Shown here piece by piece: positions 46,419-55,632 of a DNA stretch of 64,000 bases. Numbering within the stretch: position 1 is the stretch's first letter; every line of letters begins with the position of its first letter. The translations under genes and the position numbers were made by a program. The stretch comes from a virus. Under the pieces are notes generated by a model, which made no database searches, had not been told where the DNA came from, and worked only from the letters and a program-made list of their open reading frames with translations. Location: positions 1 to 64,000 of IMG/VR virus record IMGVR_UViG_3300037069_001724. One strand, given 5' to 3'.

Positions 46419-48581
46419 TCACGTGTCTGGGTTCGCGTCGGCGGTCAGTGGCACAATCGTGTCTGCAGCTCTCTCCTCAGCAAGTGTCTGCGTCAGGGTG
46501 AGAACCTGTTTCGTGGATACTGAGTTTGGAGGCACAGAGGCGACTACACTCCTGTTGAAGAACTTTGTCATCGCGAAGCGTGGACTCGCCTGATAGATGC
46601 GTGTCGACGCGCGCGCGGACACTTTCGCGATTGCACTGCCCGCCACCGACAAAAACGGCAGCACCGCCACGATGCTGGCGCCGGCCTGCCCCGCCGCTCT
46701 CGAGGCCGCCGCAAGCCGCACCACCAAGGCGCCAAATGACGCCCTGGAGGTCGCAGCGGCCCTTGAAGCACCACTTAAGACCGCTTTTGCCAGCAGCCCG
46801 GCCTTCCCCCGTCCGCCAGCGCGTCCGCTGGAGGCCAAGGCCGCAAACCACCCCCCGCCCGCCCGGCTCACCACGGAGGCCCTGGAGGCCGCCAGCAGTG
46901 CCATCACAGCCACTAGCCGGGGGGCCGCCCTGAGCGATGCAGCAGCGCGTCCCGCGAGTGGGGTCGTGCCGGCCACGCCGCCGCGCAGAAAGATGCGCAC
47001 GGCGCCCGCCGCGAGCAGTGCGACAGCGCCGGGCTGAACCATCTTGGCGAACACCGCCGCGCGGGACGCGCCGGAGAGAGAAGCGCGACCCGCAGCGACA
47101 GCGCCCGCCCGCGCCGCCGCGAGCGAGCTCGAGAGCAGGCGAACCGACAAAAGGGCCGAGGAGACGCGTCCCGTCGCCGTCGCGACCGACTGCGTTTGCA
47201 TCACAGCCCTGAACACGCCTCCGGCCGCTGCTCTGCTCGTAGCCAGAGCGCGACCAAATAGAAACACCGACGGCAGCACGGCGCCGCGAGCGAACGTTTT
47301 GACGAAGCCAGACGCGCCGGTGAGCGCGAGCGCGCCGGTTATCGTGTCCTTGCCGAATGTCGCGGCGCGCGACACTGCCGCCAGCGCCACTCGCCCCGAC
47401 TCTGTCGCGCGTCCGTACGCCTGACCTATGGTGCGCGCGGCGAGATTGCCAGTCCACGTGCCACCAGCGCGCGACGCGGAGGTCGACTCGGCGGAGCTGC
47501 TCAGCGGTGCCCTGCCGGAGAAGCCGCTCCTGGCGAGCGTCGCGCCGAGAGCACTGGCCAGAAGTGCGATCGTCGACGGCGCTGCGATGCTCGCCGGTGG
47601 CAGCATCGGTCGAAAGGTCGGTCCGGTGCGACGCGCACGCGCGAACAGGAGTGTCGCGATCAGGGACACGCCCGGCGTATAAGAAATGCGAATGATGCCC
47701 GCGCCGCCTGCGGCGAACTGCGTGTCGGCAAAACCGGCCGAACCAGCGCCGCCGCCGCCGTACAGACCACCGGCGCCGGGAACGCCTCCGGTTCCCGAGC
47801 CGCCAGCGGCACCGGGTCCGGCGCCGCCGCCGCCCGCTCCGTGCGAGAGGTCCCAATCGGTGCCGGGACCACCGGCGCCACCGGCAAACGAACTTCCGGT
47901 CGAGGAAAAAGCGCCGCCACCACCGCCACCGCCGACCGTGCCGACTGATCCATTGGCCGCCGTGCCGCCAGCGCCGCCGCCGGAACCGGCCGCGTTGTTA
48001 CCGCCAGCGCCGCCGATCGTTGCAGAATTGCTGCCCGCCGCTCCGATCGTCCCGCTGCCGCCGCCACCAGCACCGCCGCCGCCGCCGCCACCACCGGCCG
48101 CGCTATTGGCGCCCGCGCCGCCGTTGCCCTGCGGCCCCGCCGCGCCGCCGCCGCTGTTGCCGCCCGACTGCTGATTGGACCAAGTCGCCGCAGCGCCGCC
48201 AGTGTGCAGCGTCGAGCCGTTGACGCCCGCGCCGCCCGCGCCGCCCGAACCACCGGATGCAGGGCCAGCGCCACCTGTCGCGCTGACCGACGAGTTGCCG
48301 AGCGTGACGGCGGTGCCGTTGAACCACGTCGCGCCGCCCGCGCTCGCTGTGGCCGTCGCGCCGGCGCCGACCGCGTAGGCGACCGGAAACGTGACTGTGA
48401 GCGCCGTTGTCTTCGCGTAGCCGCCGCCAGAACCGCCGCCGCCCTGCGCTTGCGGGTTGGCATTCGACTCCTGACCAGAGCCGCCGCCGCCGATGACCTC
48501 GACCGTGTCGAGCAGACCGCCGTTAGTGTCGCCGGGATTAGCCCAAGACGTTCCGGATAGTAGATAGACGATCGTTGACAT
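46419..48581 (-). CDS. Glycine-rich fibre/adhesin with Ala/Arg-rich C-terminus
   Basis: A protein of 720 residues. Residues 30-305 are up to 50% glycine in many blocks (GGGGSGGG, GGAGGPG), like the polyglycine sandwich of phage adhesins such as S16 gp38. Residues 320-690 switch to Ala/Arg/Ser-rich quasi-repeats (SGASRAA, RAxxxG, LLAA). The composition is very unusual and strongly basic. The gene ends with a normal-looking tail (TLAEERAADTIVPLT). Probably receptor-binding or virion-associated; the second half has no parallel I know. Confidence 0.6.
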   Translation of the reverse strand: MSTIVYLLSGTSWANPGDTNGGLLDTVEVIGGGGSGQESNANPQAQGGGGSGGGYAKTTALTVTFPVAYAVGAGATATASAGGATWFNGTAVTLGNSSVSATGGAGPASGGSGGAGGAGVNGSTLHTGGAAATWSNQQSGGNSGGGAAGPQGNGGAGANSAAGGGGGGGGAGGGGSGTIGAAGSNSATIGGAGGNNAAGSGGGAGGTAANGSVGTVGGGGGGGAFSSTGSSFAGGAGGPGTDWDLSHGAGGGGAGPGAAGGSGTGGVPGAGGLYGGGGAGSAGFADTQFAAGGAGIIRISYTPGVSLIATLLFARARRTGPTFRPMLPPASIAAPSTIALLASALGATLARSGFSGRAPLSSSAESTSASRAGGTWTGNLAARTIGQAYGRATESGRVALAAVSRAATFGKDTITGALALTGASGFVKTFARGAVLPSVFLFGRALATSRAAAGGVFRAVMQTQSVATATGRVSSALLSVRLLSSSLAAARAGAVAAGRASLSGASRAAVFAKMVQPGAVALLAAGAVRIFLRGGVAGTTPLAGRAAASLRAAPRLVAVMALLAASRASVVSRAGGGWFAALASSGRAGGRGKAGLLAKAVLSGASRAAATSRASFGALVVRLAAASRAAGQAGASIVAVLPFLSVAGSAIAKVSARASTRIYQASPRFAMTKFFNRSVVASVPPNSVSTKQVLTLTQTLAEERAADTIVPLTADANPDT

Positions 48582-49015
48582 CAGGCGACCGACGGACGAG
48601 TAAACCCGCCGTTCGCGTAGACATCGCCGACCACGGCGTCGGCATTATTGACGAGCAGTTTGCCCGGCAGACTATCGATGCTGTCGTCGGCGCGAATGAC
48701 ATTCTCGACCACGCCGGTCGCGAGATCGATCACGGCGCAGTGCGCGCTGGGATCGTCGTGTTGGACCGCATTGACACCGTGCAGGGCCACGATGGCTGCG
48801 TTGATCGCTCCGTGAAAGCGATCGTGGCCGGCGTGGTGATGTTCGAGGTCGATCATGACCATGCCCTCGCCCGGAAGCAGCCATCCCGGATGGTTCAGCT
48901 CTGCATCGTCGCGAAGCGCGTGACCAGCCGCGTCACTCGGATCAACCAAATAGATGTGACGACGGATATGCTTCTTGCCTAGTGAGTAGACGACTCCCAT
49001 CTTGGTGACCGGCAT
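48581..49015 (-). CDS. Hypothetical protein, 144 aa, fibre cluster
   Basis: Starts MPVTKMGVVYSLG at 49015. His-rich middle (IDLEHHHAGHDRFHGA near 55-70), and an alpha/beta pattern. Its stop overlaps the fibre start. Function unknown; the frame further upstream is shadow. Confidence 0.5.
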   Translation of the reverse strand: MPVTKMGVVYSLGKKHIRRHIYLVDPSDAAGHALRDDAELNHPGWLLPGEGMVMIDLEHHHAGHDRFHGAINAAIVALHGVNAVQHDDPSAHCAVIDLATGVVENVIRADDSIDSLPGKLLVNNADAVVGDVYANGGFTRPSVA

Positions 49016-49026
49016 GATATTCCACC

Positions 49027-49581
49027 TTAGTTCATCGCCTCGAACATGTACTCGTGAACCTGCATGGTCTCGGCAGTCGAACCCGATCGCTTGTACTGCA
49101 CGCTGATGACGTTCGCCACCGTGAGATCGACGGTAACAGCGGCGGGAGCCGAGGCCGGAACCATGACTGGTTGCAACGTGGACGCGATGACACCGACGTT
49201 GGCGTTCAGCATTCCGGTGCAGAACAGACTGCCGGACGAGCCCATCGCGCGACAGCGAATGAACAGGTCGAGCTCCCAAGACAAGCTGGTCTGACTCGCC
49301 GTCAACGCCACCGCCGCCGACGAGGCGATGATGGTGCCATTCGCGTCGGCGCCACTGCCCCAATAGACATCCAGCGTGCCGTTTCCGGGTGTCGCGCCAG
49401 TCGTGATGCGCCCGAATACGCGAATTCGAACGTTCTTGCCGACCCATCCGAAGTAGTTCGATCCCAGGATGGGCAGGTTCGCGATCGGCAGCAGTGCCTT
49501 GTCGGTGGTCGACAGGGTGACCGCGGCCACGTCCGCCGCGAGAAACGGCGCGCGGCTGTCTACGTAGAATTGACCGTCCAT
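49027..49581 (-). CDS. Beta-rich virion protein, 184 aa
   Basis: Long Ser/Thr/Ala-rich beta sequences, with FGWVGKNVRIRVFGRITTGATPGNGTLDVYWG near 44-75, of the jelly-roll style used in fibre or decoration proteins. No family assigned. Confidence 0.55.
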   Translation of the reverse strand: MDGQFYVDSRAPFLAADVAAVTLSTTDKALLPIANLPILGSNYFGWVGKNVRIRVFGRITTGATPGNGTLDVYWGSGADANGTIIASSAAVALTASQTSLSWELDLFIRCRAMGSSGSLFCTGMLNANVGVIASTLQPVMVPASAPAAVTVDLTVANVISVQYKRSGSTAETMQVHEYMFEAMN

Positions 49582-49591
49582 GGAGTGCTCC

Positions 49592-50449
49592 TCACGCCGC
49601 CGTCAGGGTGATTGTGTTTGCCGCGAACGAGGCGGTGACACCGGATGGAATGGACTGCTCGGTCACCTGACGGATCATGCCGTTGCCGGTGGCCGACGTG
49701 TTGACTCCGGTGACGTCAAGTGTGTCGGTAGCAACACCGGCCGCCGTGAGAATGCCGGTGAAGTTGCCAGCCGAGAACGTCGGAGCGGTGCCGCCGAACT
49801 CCGTCGAGAACACGAAGAAGCCGCCGTTCGCGATGCCGTGCGCGTGCGCCGTGATGACGCCGGGCGAGGCAGAGGAGACCGTGGCCGGCATCCACTGGAA
49901 GGCGCCCATGTAGTCCCACATGAGGAGATTGCCGGCGGTGACCGCGTCGTACAGACCGAACGCGACCACGGTTCCCCACGACGCGGTGGCGGCCGGAAAC
50001 GTGATAGCGGCGGCGTTGAGCGTACTCGCGGGTCCGGTGCCGCTGGCCTGCGGCCACGCGCTGAACGTCAGGTTGTCCGTTCCGCCGCTGTTCGCGTGCG
50101 CGGCGTTCGCGTTCAGCACGAGCGCGGTGCCGGAGTAGCTCAGCACCGTGCCGAGGAAGAAACCGACGGTGGTGTCGAACACCGACATGCCGGGCTGGAC
50201 CCATCCCGGATTGCTGACACCCATCGTGATGTTCGGTGTCGCCGTGGTCCAGGTGCCTCCGGCCGCGAGGTTGCCGGCCACCTGAACGCGAGCGTACGAT
50301 CCGCCGCTGACCTCGGTGAAGCCGGTGCCGGCGTCGGTACCGACCGCAGTGAACAGCGCGAGCCAGACCGACGGCAGAGCCGGCTCCGGGTCCTGTCCGG
50401 TCAGCCAGTCGAGTAAATTGAAAGCAGAGTAGTTGGTGAGACCGGTCAT
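49592..50449 (-). CDS. Fibre-like/tail structural protein, 285 aa
   Basis: LPSVWLALFTAVGTDAGTGFTEVSGGSYARVQV (about 25-57) is a known start of many phage fibre-type proteins. The rest is Gly/Thr/Ala-rich beta. A homotrimeric or head-surface fibre is likely; the exact location is unknown. Confidence 0.65.
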   Translation of the reverse strand: MTGLTNYSAFNLLDWLTGQDPEPALPSVWLALFTAVGTDAGTGFTEVSGGSYARVQVAGNLAAGGTWTTATPNITMGVSNPGWVQPGMSVFDTTVGFFLGTVLSYSGTALVLNANAAHANSGGTDNLTFSAWPQASGTGPASTLNAAAITFPAATASWGTVVAFGLYDAVTAGNLLMWDYMGAFQWMPATVSSASPGVITAHAHGIANGGFFVFSTEFGGTAPTFSAGNFTGILTAAGVATDTLDVTGVNTSATGNGMIRQVTEQSIPSGVTASFAANTITLTAA

Positions 50450-50471
50450 TCCCTATCTCCTGGAGTGTGGT

Positions 50472-50891
50472 TCACGCCTCTAGGCGCACTGAGTAGAGCT
50501 GATATCCAAAGGTCGTCCAGAACGCGGCGCCGACCTGATAGCGATAGTTCTCGTCGTCCGTGATGACGTCCCTGTCGCGTATGCCGTACTGCGGGACTGC
50601 CGAGCCAGGAATGAATATCTGCCAGATCGGCTTGTCGATGATGTCTGCCGGCAGGTTCGTGTTCTTGGTGCGCCCGGCGGACTTGCTCTGAATGTCGGCC
50701 GGAATTCCCGAGTATAGTGTCGCATAACCATTACTCGACGAGTCGAGTTGAGCACCGGAGTACCCGACATTCCCGATCTGATCATCGGCGGCGCCGGCCA
50801 CCGTGTTGAGACGAGTGATCGTGACGACGCGTTGATATGTTTCAGTGATCCACGGCGCTTGGTTCGCTGTGATCTCCCACGGTGCAGTCAT
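50472..50891 (-). CDS. Neck/head-completion protein, 139 aa
   Basis: A beta-rich 139-residue protein following the head-tail connector gene, with ITRDDENYRY-like DVITDDENYRYQV near 108-120. Position and size suit a stopper or head-completion protein. Confidence 0.6.
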   Translation of the reverse strand: MTAPWEITANQAPWITETYQRVVTITRLNTVAGAADDQIGNVGYSGAQLDSSSNGYATLYSGIPADIQSKSAGRTKNTNLPADIIDKPIWQIFIPGSAVPQYGIRDRDVITDDENYRYQVGAAFWTTFGYQLYSVRLEA

Positions 50892-51358
50892 GGATTTGGA
50901 GTTCCGTTTCCTGCGAAAGTCTCGAGCGTTTCGTTGGCGCCGGCAGGCTCAGGCAGATAGTTGTCGTCCATACCGACGGTGAACTGCGGCTGCATTCGAT
51001 CGGAGTTGACCTCCTGGAGCAGAACGTCGCTGGCGCTGATGCCCCCTGCGTAGACCACCGCAGTTAGAATGCCGGCCTTCTCCTCGAACTGAGCAGCCTT
51101 GGTGTTGTACGCCTTGGCCATCTGCGAGAACGAGAACTTGGACTGACCGGACTGCTGATCCACCGAGCGAGAGAACTTGGACGCCATCGCGCGACATGCG
51201 TCGGCGGCGGCACCGTACAGTGTTCCGCGGTTCGTGACGAAGTAGTTGATCTCCTCGTCCTGTAGCTGCGGATCAGACGACAGCACGTCCCCGATGAGGA
51301 GACGCACCGTGTCCTTTGCCTGCTTGCCCAGAAGATTTGGAAAGTATGACCACGTCAT
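50888..51358 (-). CDS. Head-tail connector (adaptor) protein
   Basis: A protein of 156 residues. DTVRLLIGDVLSSDPQLQDEEINYFV near 16-41 is the characteristic helix pair of gp6/gp15-type connectors that bind below the portal. A helical body follows (SFSQMAKAYNTKAAQFEEKAG). ATG overlaps the previous gene. Confidence 0.8.
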   Translation of the reverse strand: MTWSYFPNLLGKQAKDTVRLLIGDVLSSDPQLQDEEINYFVTNRGTLYGAAADACRAMASKFSRSVDQQSGQSKFSFSQMAKAYNTKAAQFEEKAGILTAVVYAGGISASDVLLQEVNSDRMQPQFTVGMDDNYLPEPAGANETLETFAGNGTPNP

Positions 51359-51837
51359 TGCAGTGTGATCCCAGTTCCAATTGCGTCAACGCGAAGCACG
51401 GTTCCGCCGGCGTAGGTTCCGACGGTGACCCACTTGACGCGCAGCAGATTACCGATGACTCCGTCCTTCGCGGTGTTGGCCGCTATGGAGCCGTCCGTCG
51501 GCGTGTACTCGGTGGTGACAGGGGTCAGCGACGACAGATTGTACGTGAACCGAGCCGACGCCAGCAGGAAGTGGAAGTTGGCGACGTCGATCCAGGTAGT
51601 TCCGCCGTCCAGGGATGTCTGCACGTAGGCATCGGCACTCGTGCCTCCGCTGCCGTAGGTGAAAGTTCCCTGGAGCTGAATATTCAGTCCGGCCACCCCC
51701 GGCCCGCTCCTGAGCTGGAACACCTGAGCGGGGGTGAGCGCGACTGCGTTGGTGACAGTGACGTTGAGTAGCGCCGCCGCGTCCGCCGGGACGCACAGTC
51801 CCAGCGTTAGCATGAGCGCGATTAGAAGCTGGCGCAT
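51355..51837 (-). CDS. Putative secreted/virion protein with signal peptide, 160 aa
   Basis: The N-terminal MRQLLIALMLTLGLCVPADAA is a clear signal peptide (cleavage after ADA near 20). The mature part is a beta-rich domain with DAYVQTSLDGGTTW near 88-101, like carbohydrate-binding or fibre-type folds. An exported protein inside a head-neck cluster is odd. Its stop is near the connector start (4-nt overlap). Confidence 0.6.
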   Translation of the reverse strand: MRQLLIALMLTLGLCVPADAAALLNVTVTNAVALTPAQVFQLRSGPGVAGLNIQLQGTFTYGSGGTSADAYVQTSLDGGTTWIDVANFHFLLASARFTYNLSSLTPVTTEYTPTDGSIAANTAKDGVIGNLLRVKWVTVGTYAGGTVLRVDAIGTGITLQ

Positions 51838-51864
51838 GGCTGATGTTCCTCTCGTTGCTAGATA

Positions 51865-52257
51865 CTACGCGCTCAGCAGCATGTGCCACGCGCCGACGAG
51901 CGTGGTGTAGAAGGTCGCGGTCTTGCCGGCCGGCACCGCGACAGCGGCATTCGCGCCACCGCCGTTGATGGTTGAGCCGGAGTCCGGGAACACGTTCATG
52001 CTGGCGGCGCCGGCGTTGATGACCGTGATCTCCGCGCCCGCGATGGCGAGCTTCGGCAGAATGCTGCTGTCCGCGATGGTGGCGACGGTGGTGAACCGAT
52101 TGACCATGGCGGTGATGGGAGTGGCCGAGCCCTGCCCGCCGCCCGCGTGCGCGGTGAGTCCCTCCGACACCGAGCCGAAGAACTGCCCGCCGACGGACAT
52201 CTGGATGATGGCGGCGCTGATCTTGCCCTTGAAACGCTGCATGAAGCCTGTAGCCAT
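51865..52257 (-). CDS. Beta-rich structural protein, 130 aa
   Basis: Gly/Ala/Thr-rich, with NVFPDSGSTINGGGANAAVAVPAGKTATFY near 88-117, a pattern repeated in phage decoration or head-fibre proteins. Possible capsid decoration. Confidence 0.55.
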   Translation of the reverse strand: MATGFMQRFKGKISAAIIQMSVGGQFFGSVSEGLTAHAGGGQGSATPITAMVNRFTTVATIADSSILPKLAIAGAEITVINAGAASMNVFPDSGSTINGGGANAAVAVPAGKTATFYTTLVGAWHMLLSA

Positions 52258-52311
52258 GACGTATGCTCCTTATCCGTTTGTGATTGGTTTTAATTCTGTG
52301 GACTTGGACTT

Positions 52312-52623
52312 CTACTGTTCGCCTCGCACCAGCTTGGTGGCCTCCTCCCGCGACAGGGGCTCGGTGTTCAGCATTCGGCCCTCGATCACGTTGTACTTGT
52401 TCTTCTCGGTGCTCATCAGGAACCGCTCCACCGGCCCTGCCGGCGCCGCCTTCGGGATGATCTCGAGCTGGTGATTGTCCACCAGCGCGCGGCGGTTCAC
52501 CAGATTGATCTTCCGAACCTCCTCCGGGGACAGGATCTCGCCGCTCAGGACTCGGCGGTCGCCGATCGTGAAGGTTCGCAGAACTCTGGCACCACCGCCG
52601 AGCAAATCCGCAGTCTGTAGCAT
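52312..52623 (-). CDS. Hypothetical protein, 103 aa, capsid cluster
   Basis: SPEEVRKINLVNRRALVDNHQLEIIP near 32-57 and SREEATKLVRG at the end. Compact alpha/beta, no Cys. CAGGAG precedes the ATG. Head cluster membership from position only. Confidence 0.55.
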   Translation of the reverse strand: MLQTADLLGGGARVLRTFTIGDRRVLSGEILSPEEVRKINLVNRRALVDNHQLEIIPKAAPAGPVERFLMSTEKNKYNVIEGRMLNTEPLSREEATKLVRGEQ

Positions 52624-52703
52624 TGTCTTTCTCCTGTGAGAGTATGAGGAGCAGGACGCTGAGGCACGCCACGACGACGAGCGCCGCGATGCCGGACGTC
52701 AGC

Positions 52704-52967
52704 TCAAGGTTGTTCAGCAACGCCTGTCGAAGGCTCCGTCGCCGCCTCACGGTCGTACTCCCCGCACCAGCCGCTCGACTGAGTTCCGGGGAAGGTGGCC
52801 GTGAACACCGGCCGAGGCTGTCCCGGATTTAGAACGGGACCGTTGTCGCCAAAGCCGAGCATGATCGGTGTTGGTGGATATCTTCGACATGCGTTCGTTC
52901 CGTGCATGTGAAAGCGGCACGAGCCGCAGGACTCTTGGTTTCCTAACAAGTTTCCCAGATCGAACAT
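52704..52967 (-). CDS. Small Cys-rich phage protein, 87 aa
   Basis: Starts MFDLGNLLG at 52967. ESCGSCRFHM near 12-21, ACRRYPP near 26-32 and GWCGEY near 67-72 together give four conserved-type Cys that probably bind zinc or an Fe-S cluster. Similar small proteins with CRxYPP and WCGE are frequent in phage head clusters. Function unknown. Confidence 0.6.
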   Translation of the reverse strand: MFDLGNLLGNQESCGSCRFHMHGTNACRRYPPTPIMLGFGDNGPVLNPGQPRPVFTATFPGTQSSGWCGEYDREAATEPSTGVAEQP

Positions 52968-52999
52968 CGGATGTATCCTACTGCACTGCGGAAAGGGAC

Positions 53000-53034
53000 G
53001 AGGGCGCCGCACCGGGGGTCTGAGCGGCGCCCTC
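53000..53034 (-). terminator. Hairpin after major capsid gene
   Basis: GAGGGCGCCGC/GCGGCGCCCTC, 11-bp stem (12 with the next pair), 15 nt after the capsid stop. Followed on the minus strand by TCCCTTTCC only, so a weak U-tract. Probable transcription attenuator that keeps the capsid transcript high. Confidence 0.55.
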
Positions 53035-53049
53035 GCTTGTCTAGTCGAC

Positions 53050-54063
53050 TTACTGAACGATGCCGCTCCAGTGAACGGCGAGGTCAGAGCCAACGACCTG
53101 CATGTCGAACGCCATCTCGGCCTCCGTGCGCACGGTCTCGAGGCCGAGCCACGGCATCGGGATCTGAGCGACGCGAACGCCCATGGTGTTGATGCCCGTG
53201 AGGCCGGCCCACGCGAACGTATAGCCTGCGGTCGGGATCATCAGACCAGGAGCGGGCGCCGCGTGGCAGAGGATAGCGTCCTTGCTCGCAACGAACGAGT
53301 AGGTGCCGGCGTTGCCGGTGACGTTGGTGGACTCGGCAGCGGAGTTGTAGACCGCCTTGGACACGATGACGCGCTCGACGTCGAACGCCGCCGCCAGAAG
53401 CTCCGGCGTGATCTTCGACGCGTCCGCGCGCGTGGTGTACTTGATGCGGTCGATCACCAGCGGATGCTTGCGCAGCGCCTGATACACCGGGAACGCGATC
53501 AACAGGGTGTTGGCCTCGTAGCCGGTGTTCTGGAGAATGAACGTCTGCGCGTTGGCGATGTCCGTGAAGGGATCGCCGTTCGCGTCGTCGTTCCAGAATG
53601 ACGGAGTGGTGCCGCCCGGAGCGCCATTCGCGGTGCCCGTGCAGTCCTCGGACCACACGCCGTTCACCATGAACTTCTGCATGAAGAACCGATCCCTGCG
53701 GATCAGCATCTTCTGCATGACGTACTTGGTGGTGGCGACGTCCATGTTGACCGCCGGATCGGCGTTGCGCCGGGTCTGGCCGCCGAGGTCCTTGTGATAG
53801 GCCCAGACGTCGGCGGAGTACGAACCGTTGGAGTTCAGCTCGAACCCGCCGCCTGCGGACTCGACGCCGTCAGCACGGCGAGTTGCCTCGTCGCGCAGAA
53901 AGTCGTCCTTCGAGAACTGGAAGAACTTGTCGGCCTGGAACTCGACGGGGACACAGGGAAACACCTGCTCCGCGACGTAGTTACGCTGGTCCTGGAGGTA
54001 CGCGGTGGCGATCTGAGTGAGCGCCGCCTGTACGTGGACCTGCATGAGTGTCGGCTGTGGCAT
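53050..54063 (-). CDS. Major capsid protein
   Basis: A protein of 337 residues with HK97-fold features of the lambda gpE type: N-terminal helix (TQIATAYLQDQRNYVAEQVFPCVPV), ending ...DLAVHWSGIVQ. The gene has the strongest ribosome site (AAAGGAGATAAAT), a hairpin after it, and decoration plus scaffold genes upstream. Expected as hundreds of copies per head. Confidence 0.88.
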   Translation of the reverse strand: MPQPTLMQVHVQAALTQIATAYLQDQRNYVAEQVFPCVPVEFQADKFFQFSKDDFLRDEATRRADGVESAGGGFELNSNGSYSADVWAYHKDLGGQTRRNADPAVNMDVATTKYVMQKMLIRRDRFFMQKFMVNGVWSEDCTGTANGAPGGTTPSFWNDDANGDPFTDIANAQTFILQNTGYEANTLLIAFPVYQALRKHPLVIDRIKYTTRADASKITPELLAAAFDVERVIVSKAVYNSAAESTNVTGNAGTYSFVASKDAILCHAAPAPGLMIPTAGYTFAWAGLTGINTMGVRVAQIPMPWLGLETVRTEAEMAFDMQVVGSDLAVHWSGIVQ

Positions 54064-54121
54064 TGGATTTATCTCCTTTCAATGCCGGGTTTGAAATCAA
54101 CAGCAGGAACGAACGGCGCTG

Positions 54122-54547
54122 TTACGTCACGACCTTGTAGTTCGGATTGTAGATGTTGCCACTGAAGACTTGGTTCGCAGCGGCGACGGTCTCGAGTGCC
54201 TGACCGACCTTGAAGTTGCCGGATCCGGCGGCCCACGTGACGAACCGACCGGAGGCGTCGATCATGAGCTCGGCGCCAGCGGCGATGGCGGCACCGGCCA
54301 CCATCTTGCTGACTCCGTTCAGGCCGACGTCGGCCGCCTCGTTGAGCGCGGCGGGCTGGTTCTGCAGTACGCCGTACATCTGGCCACCGGCAGAGGTCTG
54401 CACGCCGATCTGGCGCGAGGCGGTGATCACCACCGCGAGGAACTGGCCGGACCCGCCGACGCCCGCGAGGGCGCTTCCCGGGTTGTAGAGGTTCGCGTTG
54501 GCGACCATCTGGCCGCCGTCGCGCTGGAGTGGAGAGTCGAGTGCCAT
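54122..54547 (-). CDS. Capsid decoration-like protein (DUF2190 type)
   Basis: A small beta-rich Gly/Ala protein of 141 residues. The pattern RQIGVQTSAGGQMYGVLQNQPA..AADVGLNGVSKMVAGAAIAAGA matches DUF2190-like capsid decoration proteins, whose gene usually precedes the major capsid gene as here. Confidence 0.75.
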   Translation of the reverse strand: MALDSPLQRDGGQMVANANLYNPGSALAGVGGSGQFLAVVITASRQIGVQTSAGGQMYGVLQNQPAALNEAADVGLNGVSKMVAGAAIAAGAELMIDASGRFVTWAAGSGNFKVGQALETVAAANQVFSGNIYNPNYKVVT

Positions 54548-54592
54548 GTGAATGGCTCCTTGTGTCTAGGGGTTTCGTGGACTGGAGGAGGC

Positions 54593-55630
54593 TCAGGCCG
54601 CCTGCGGGCGGTTCTTGAGACGCTCCTTCTTGACGAGCTCGGCGTTGGCCGGGTCCGCGTAGATCTTCTCGAACGCCTGCGCCTCGGTCAGGTCCGGCTT
54701 CACCTTGCGGAGCTCGGCGGCCTTCGCCATGAGAGCGGCGTAGGCGTCGTCGGGCTGATTGCCGCCCAGCGTGGTTCCGAGCTCGGTGAACACGCCGCCC
54801 TTCTTCAGAGCGATGCGGTCCGCCTTGATTATGCCGAGCAGCTTGTCCACGGAGGCACTGTCCCCCCGATAAGCCTTCTGGATCACCTCGGCGTCGGCCT
54901 CGACCAGCCCGTGGTCCACGGCCTTCTTCTGAAGAGTGACCAGCTCCTGCGAGCCGTTCAGCACGTCGAGCTGCTTCTTCATGTCGGCGTTGGCGGCCAA
55001 GATTGCCTGCACGTACTCGGGGACCGGGGGTGCGGCCTTCTCGATGGCGATCTTGCGATCTGCCTTCGACAGAGCGCGGAACACCTTCTTGGCCTCCTCG
55101 GTGGGCAGCGCGTCGTGGTGCGTCTTCTCCGTGGGGTCCATGCCGGCGTTCGCGATCTCCAGATCGTGCTGGATCTTCGCCACCGCCTTGGTGGCCGCCT
55201 CGGTTTCGGTCCGCTGCTTCGCGATCGCTGCGGTTACGTCGGCCTCGGTCGCCGTGTCAGCGAGGCCGAGCGCCTTCTTAAGGACGTTGATGTCCATATC
55301 GTGCGTTCCTTCTTCGATAACTGCTGGCCCCGCAGTCAGGGTTTTGGAGATGTGGTCGTCGAACTGCTCGAAGGTCTTCGCGAGCGCGGCTCCCTTGTCG
55401 GTCACCTTGTCGTCCGCGAGGATGCTGCTGACGGACTCCGCCAGCGCCCCGGTGGCCTTCGTCACGTCCGTAGTGGACGCAGCGCCGCCGCCGAAGATCT
55501 TGCTGAAAATGCTTGGCTTCTTGCTCATCGTGGTGTTCCTCTTTGTGAGCATGACTCTGACACCCTCGCCCGCGCCCCGATCAACGCTCGAGACCTCGTC
55601 GATGCGGAGGTTCGTGAGAATTCGTACCAT
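54593..55630 (-). CDS. Scaffold-like head assembly protein
   Basis: A protein of 345 residues. Begins RIDEVSSVDRGAGEGVRVMLTKR, a motif also seen in the XkdF-associated head gene of phages, followed by Lys/Glu/Ala-rich helices typical of scaffolds (QFDDHISKTLTAG, ADATEAD.., ELRKVKPDLTEAQAF). It lies between protease and decoration/capsid genes, where scaffold is expected. An alternative ATG (MSKKPSIF) with AGAGGA ahead lies 34 codons downstream. Confidence 0.65.
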   Translation of the reverse strand: MVRILTNLRIDEVSSVDRGAGEGVRVMLTKRNTTMSKKPSIFSKIFGGGAASTTDVTKATGALAESVSSILADDKVTDKGAALAKTFEQFDDHISKTLTAGPAVIEEGTHDMDINVLKKALGLADTATEADVTAAIAKQRTETEAATKAVAKIQHDLEIANAGMDPTEKTHHDALPTEEAKKVFRALSKADRKIAIEKAAPPVPEYVQAILAANADMKKQLDVLNGSQELVTLQKKAVDHGLVEADAEVIQKAYRGDSASVDKLLGIIKADRIALKKGGVFTELGTTLGGNQPDDAYAALMAKAAELRKVKPDLTEAQAFEKIYADPANAELVKKERLKNRPQAA

Positions 55631-55632
55631 GG

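Noticed and set aside
46477-47856. 459-codon minus-strand frame inside the Gly/Ala-rich gene
   Set aside because: Arg-rich shadow of a low-complexity GC-rich gene.
52618-52750. A hydrophobic stretch (LELTSGIAALVVVACLSVLLL) in a minus-strand frame between the Cys-rich gene and the 103-aa gene
   Set aside because: The frame has no stop before it runs for about 430 codons through two or three better genes; a membrane protein of this kind would need an ending I cannot find.
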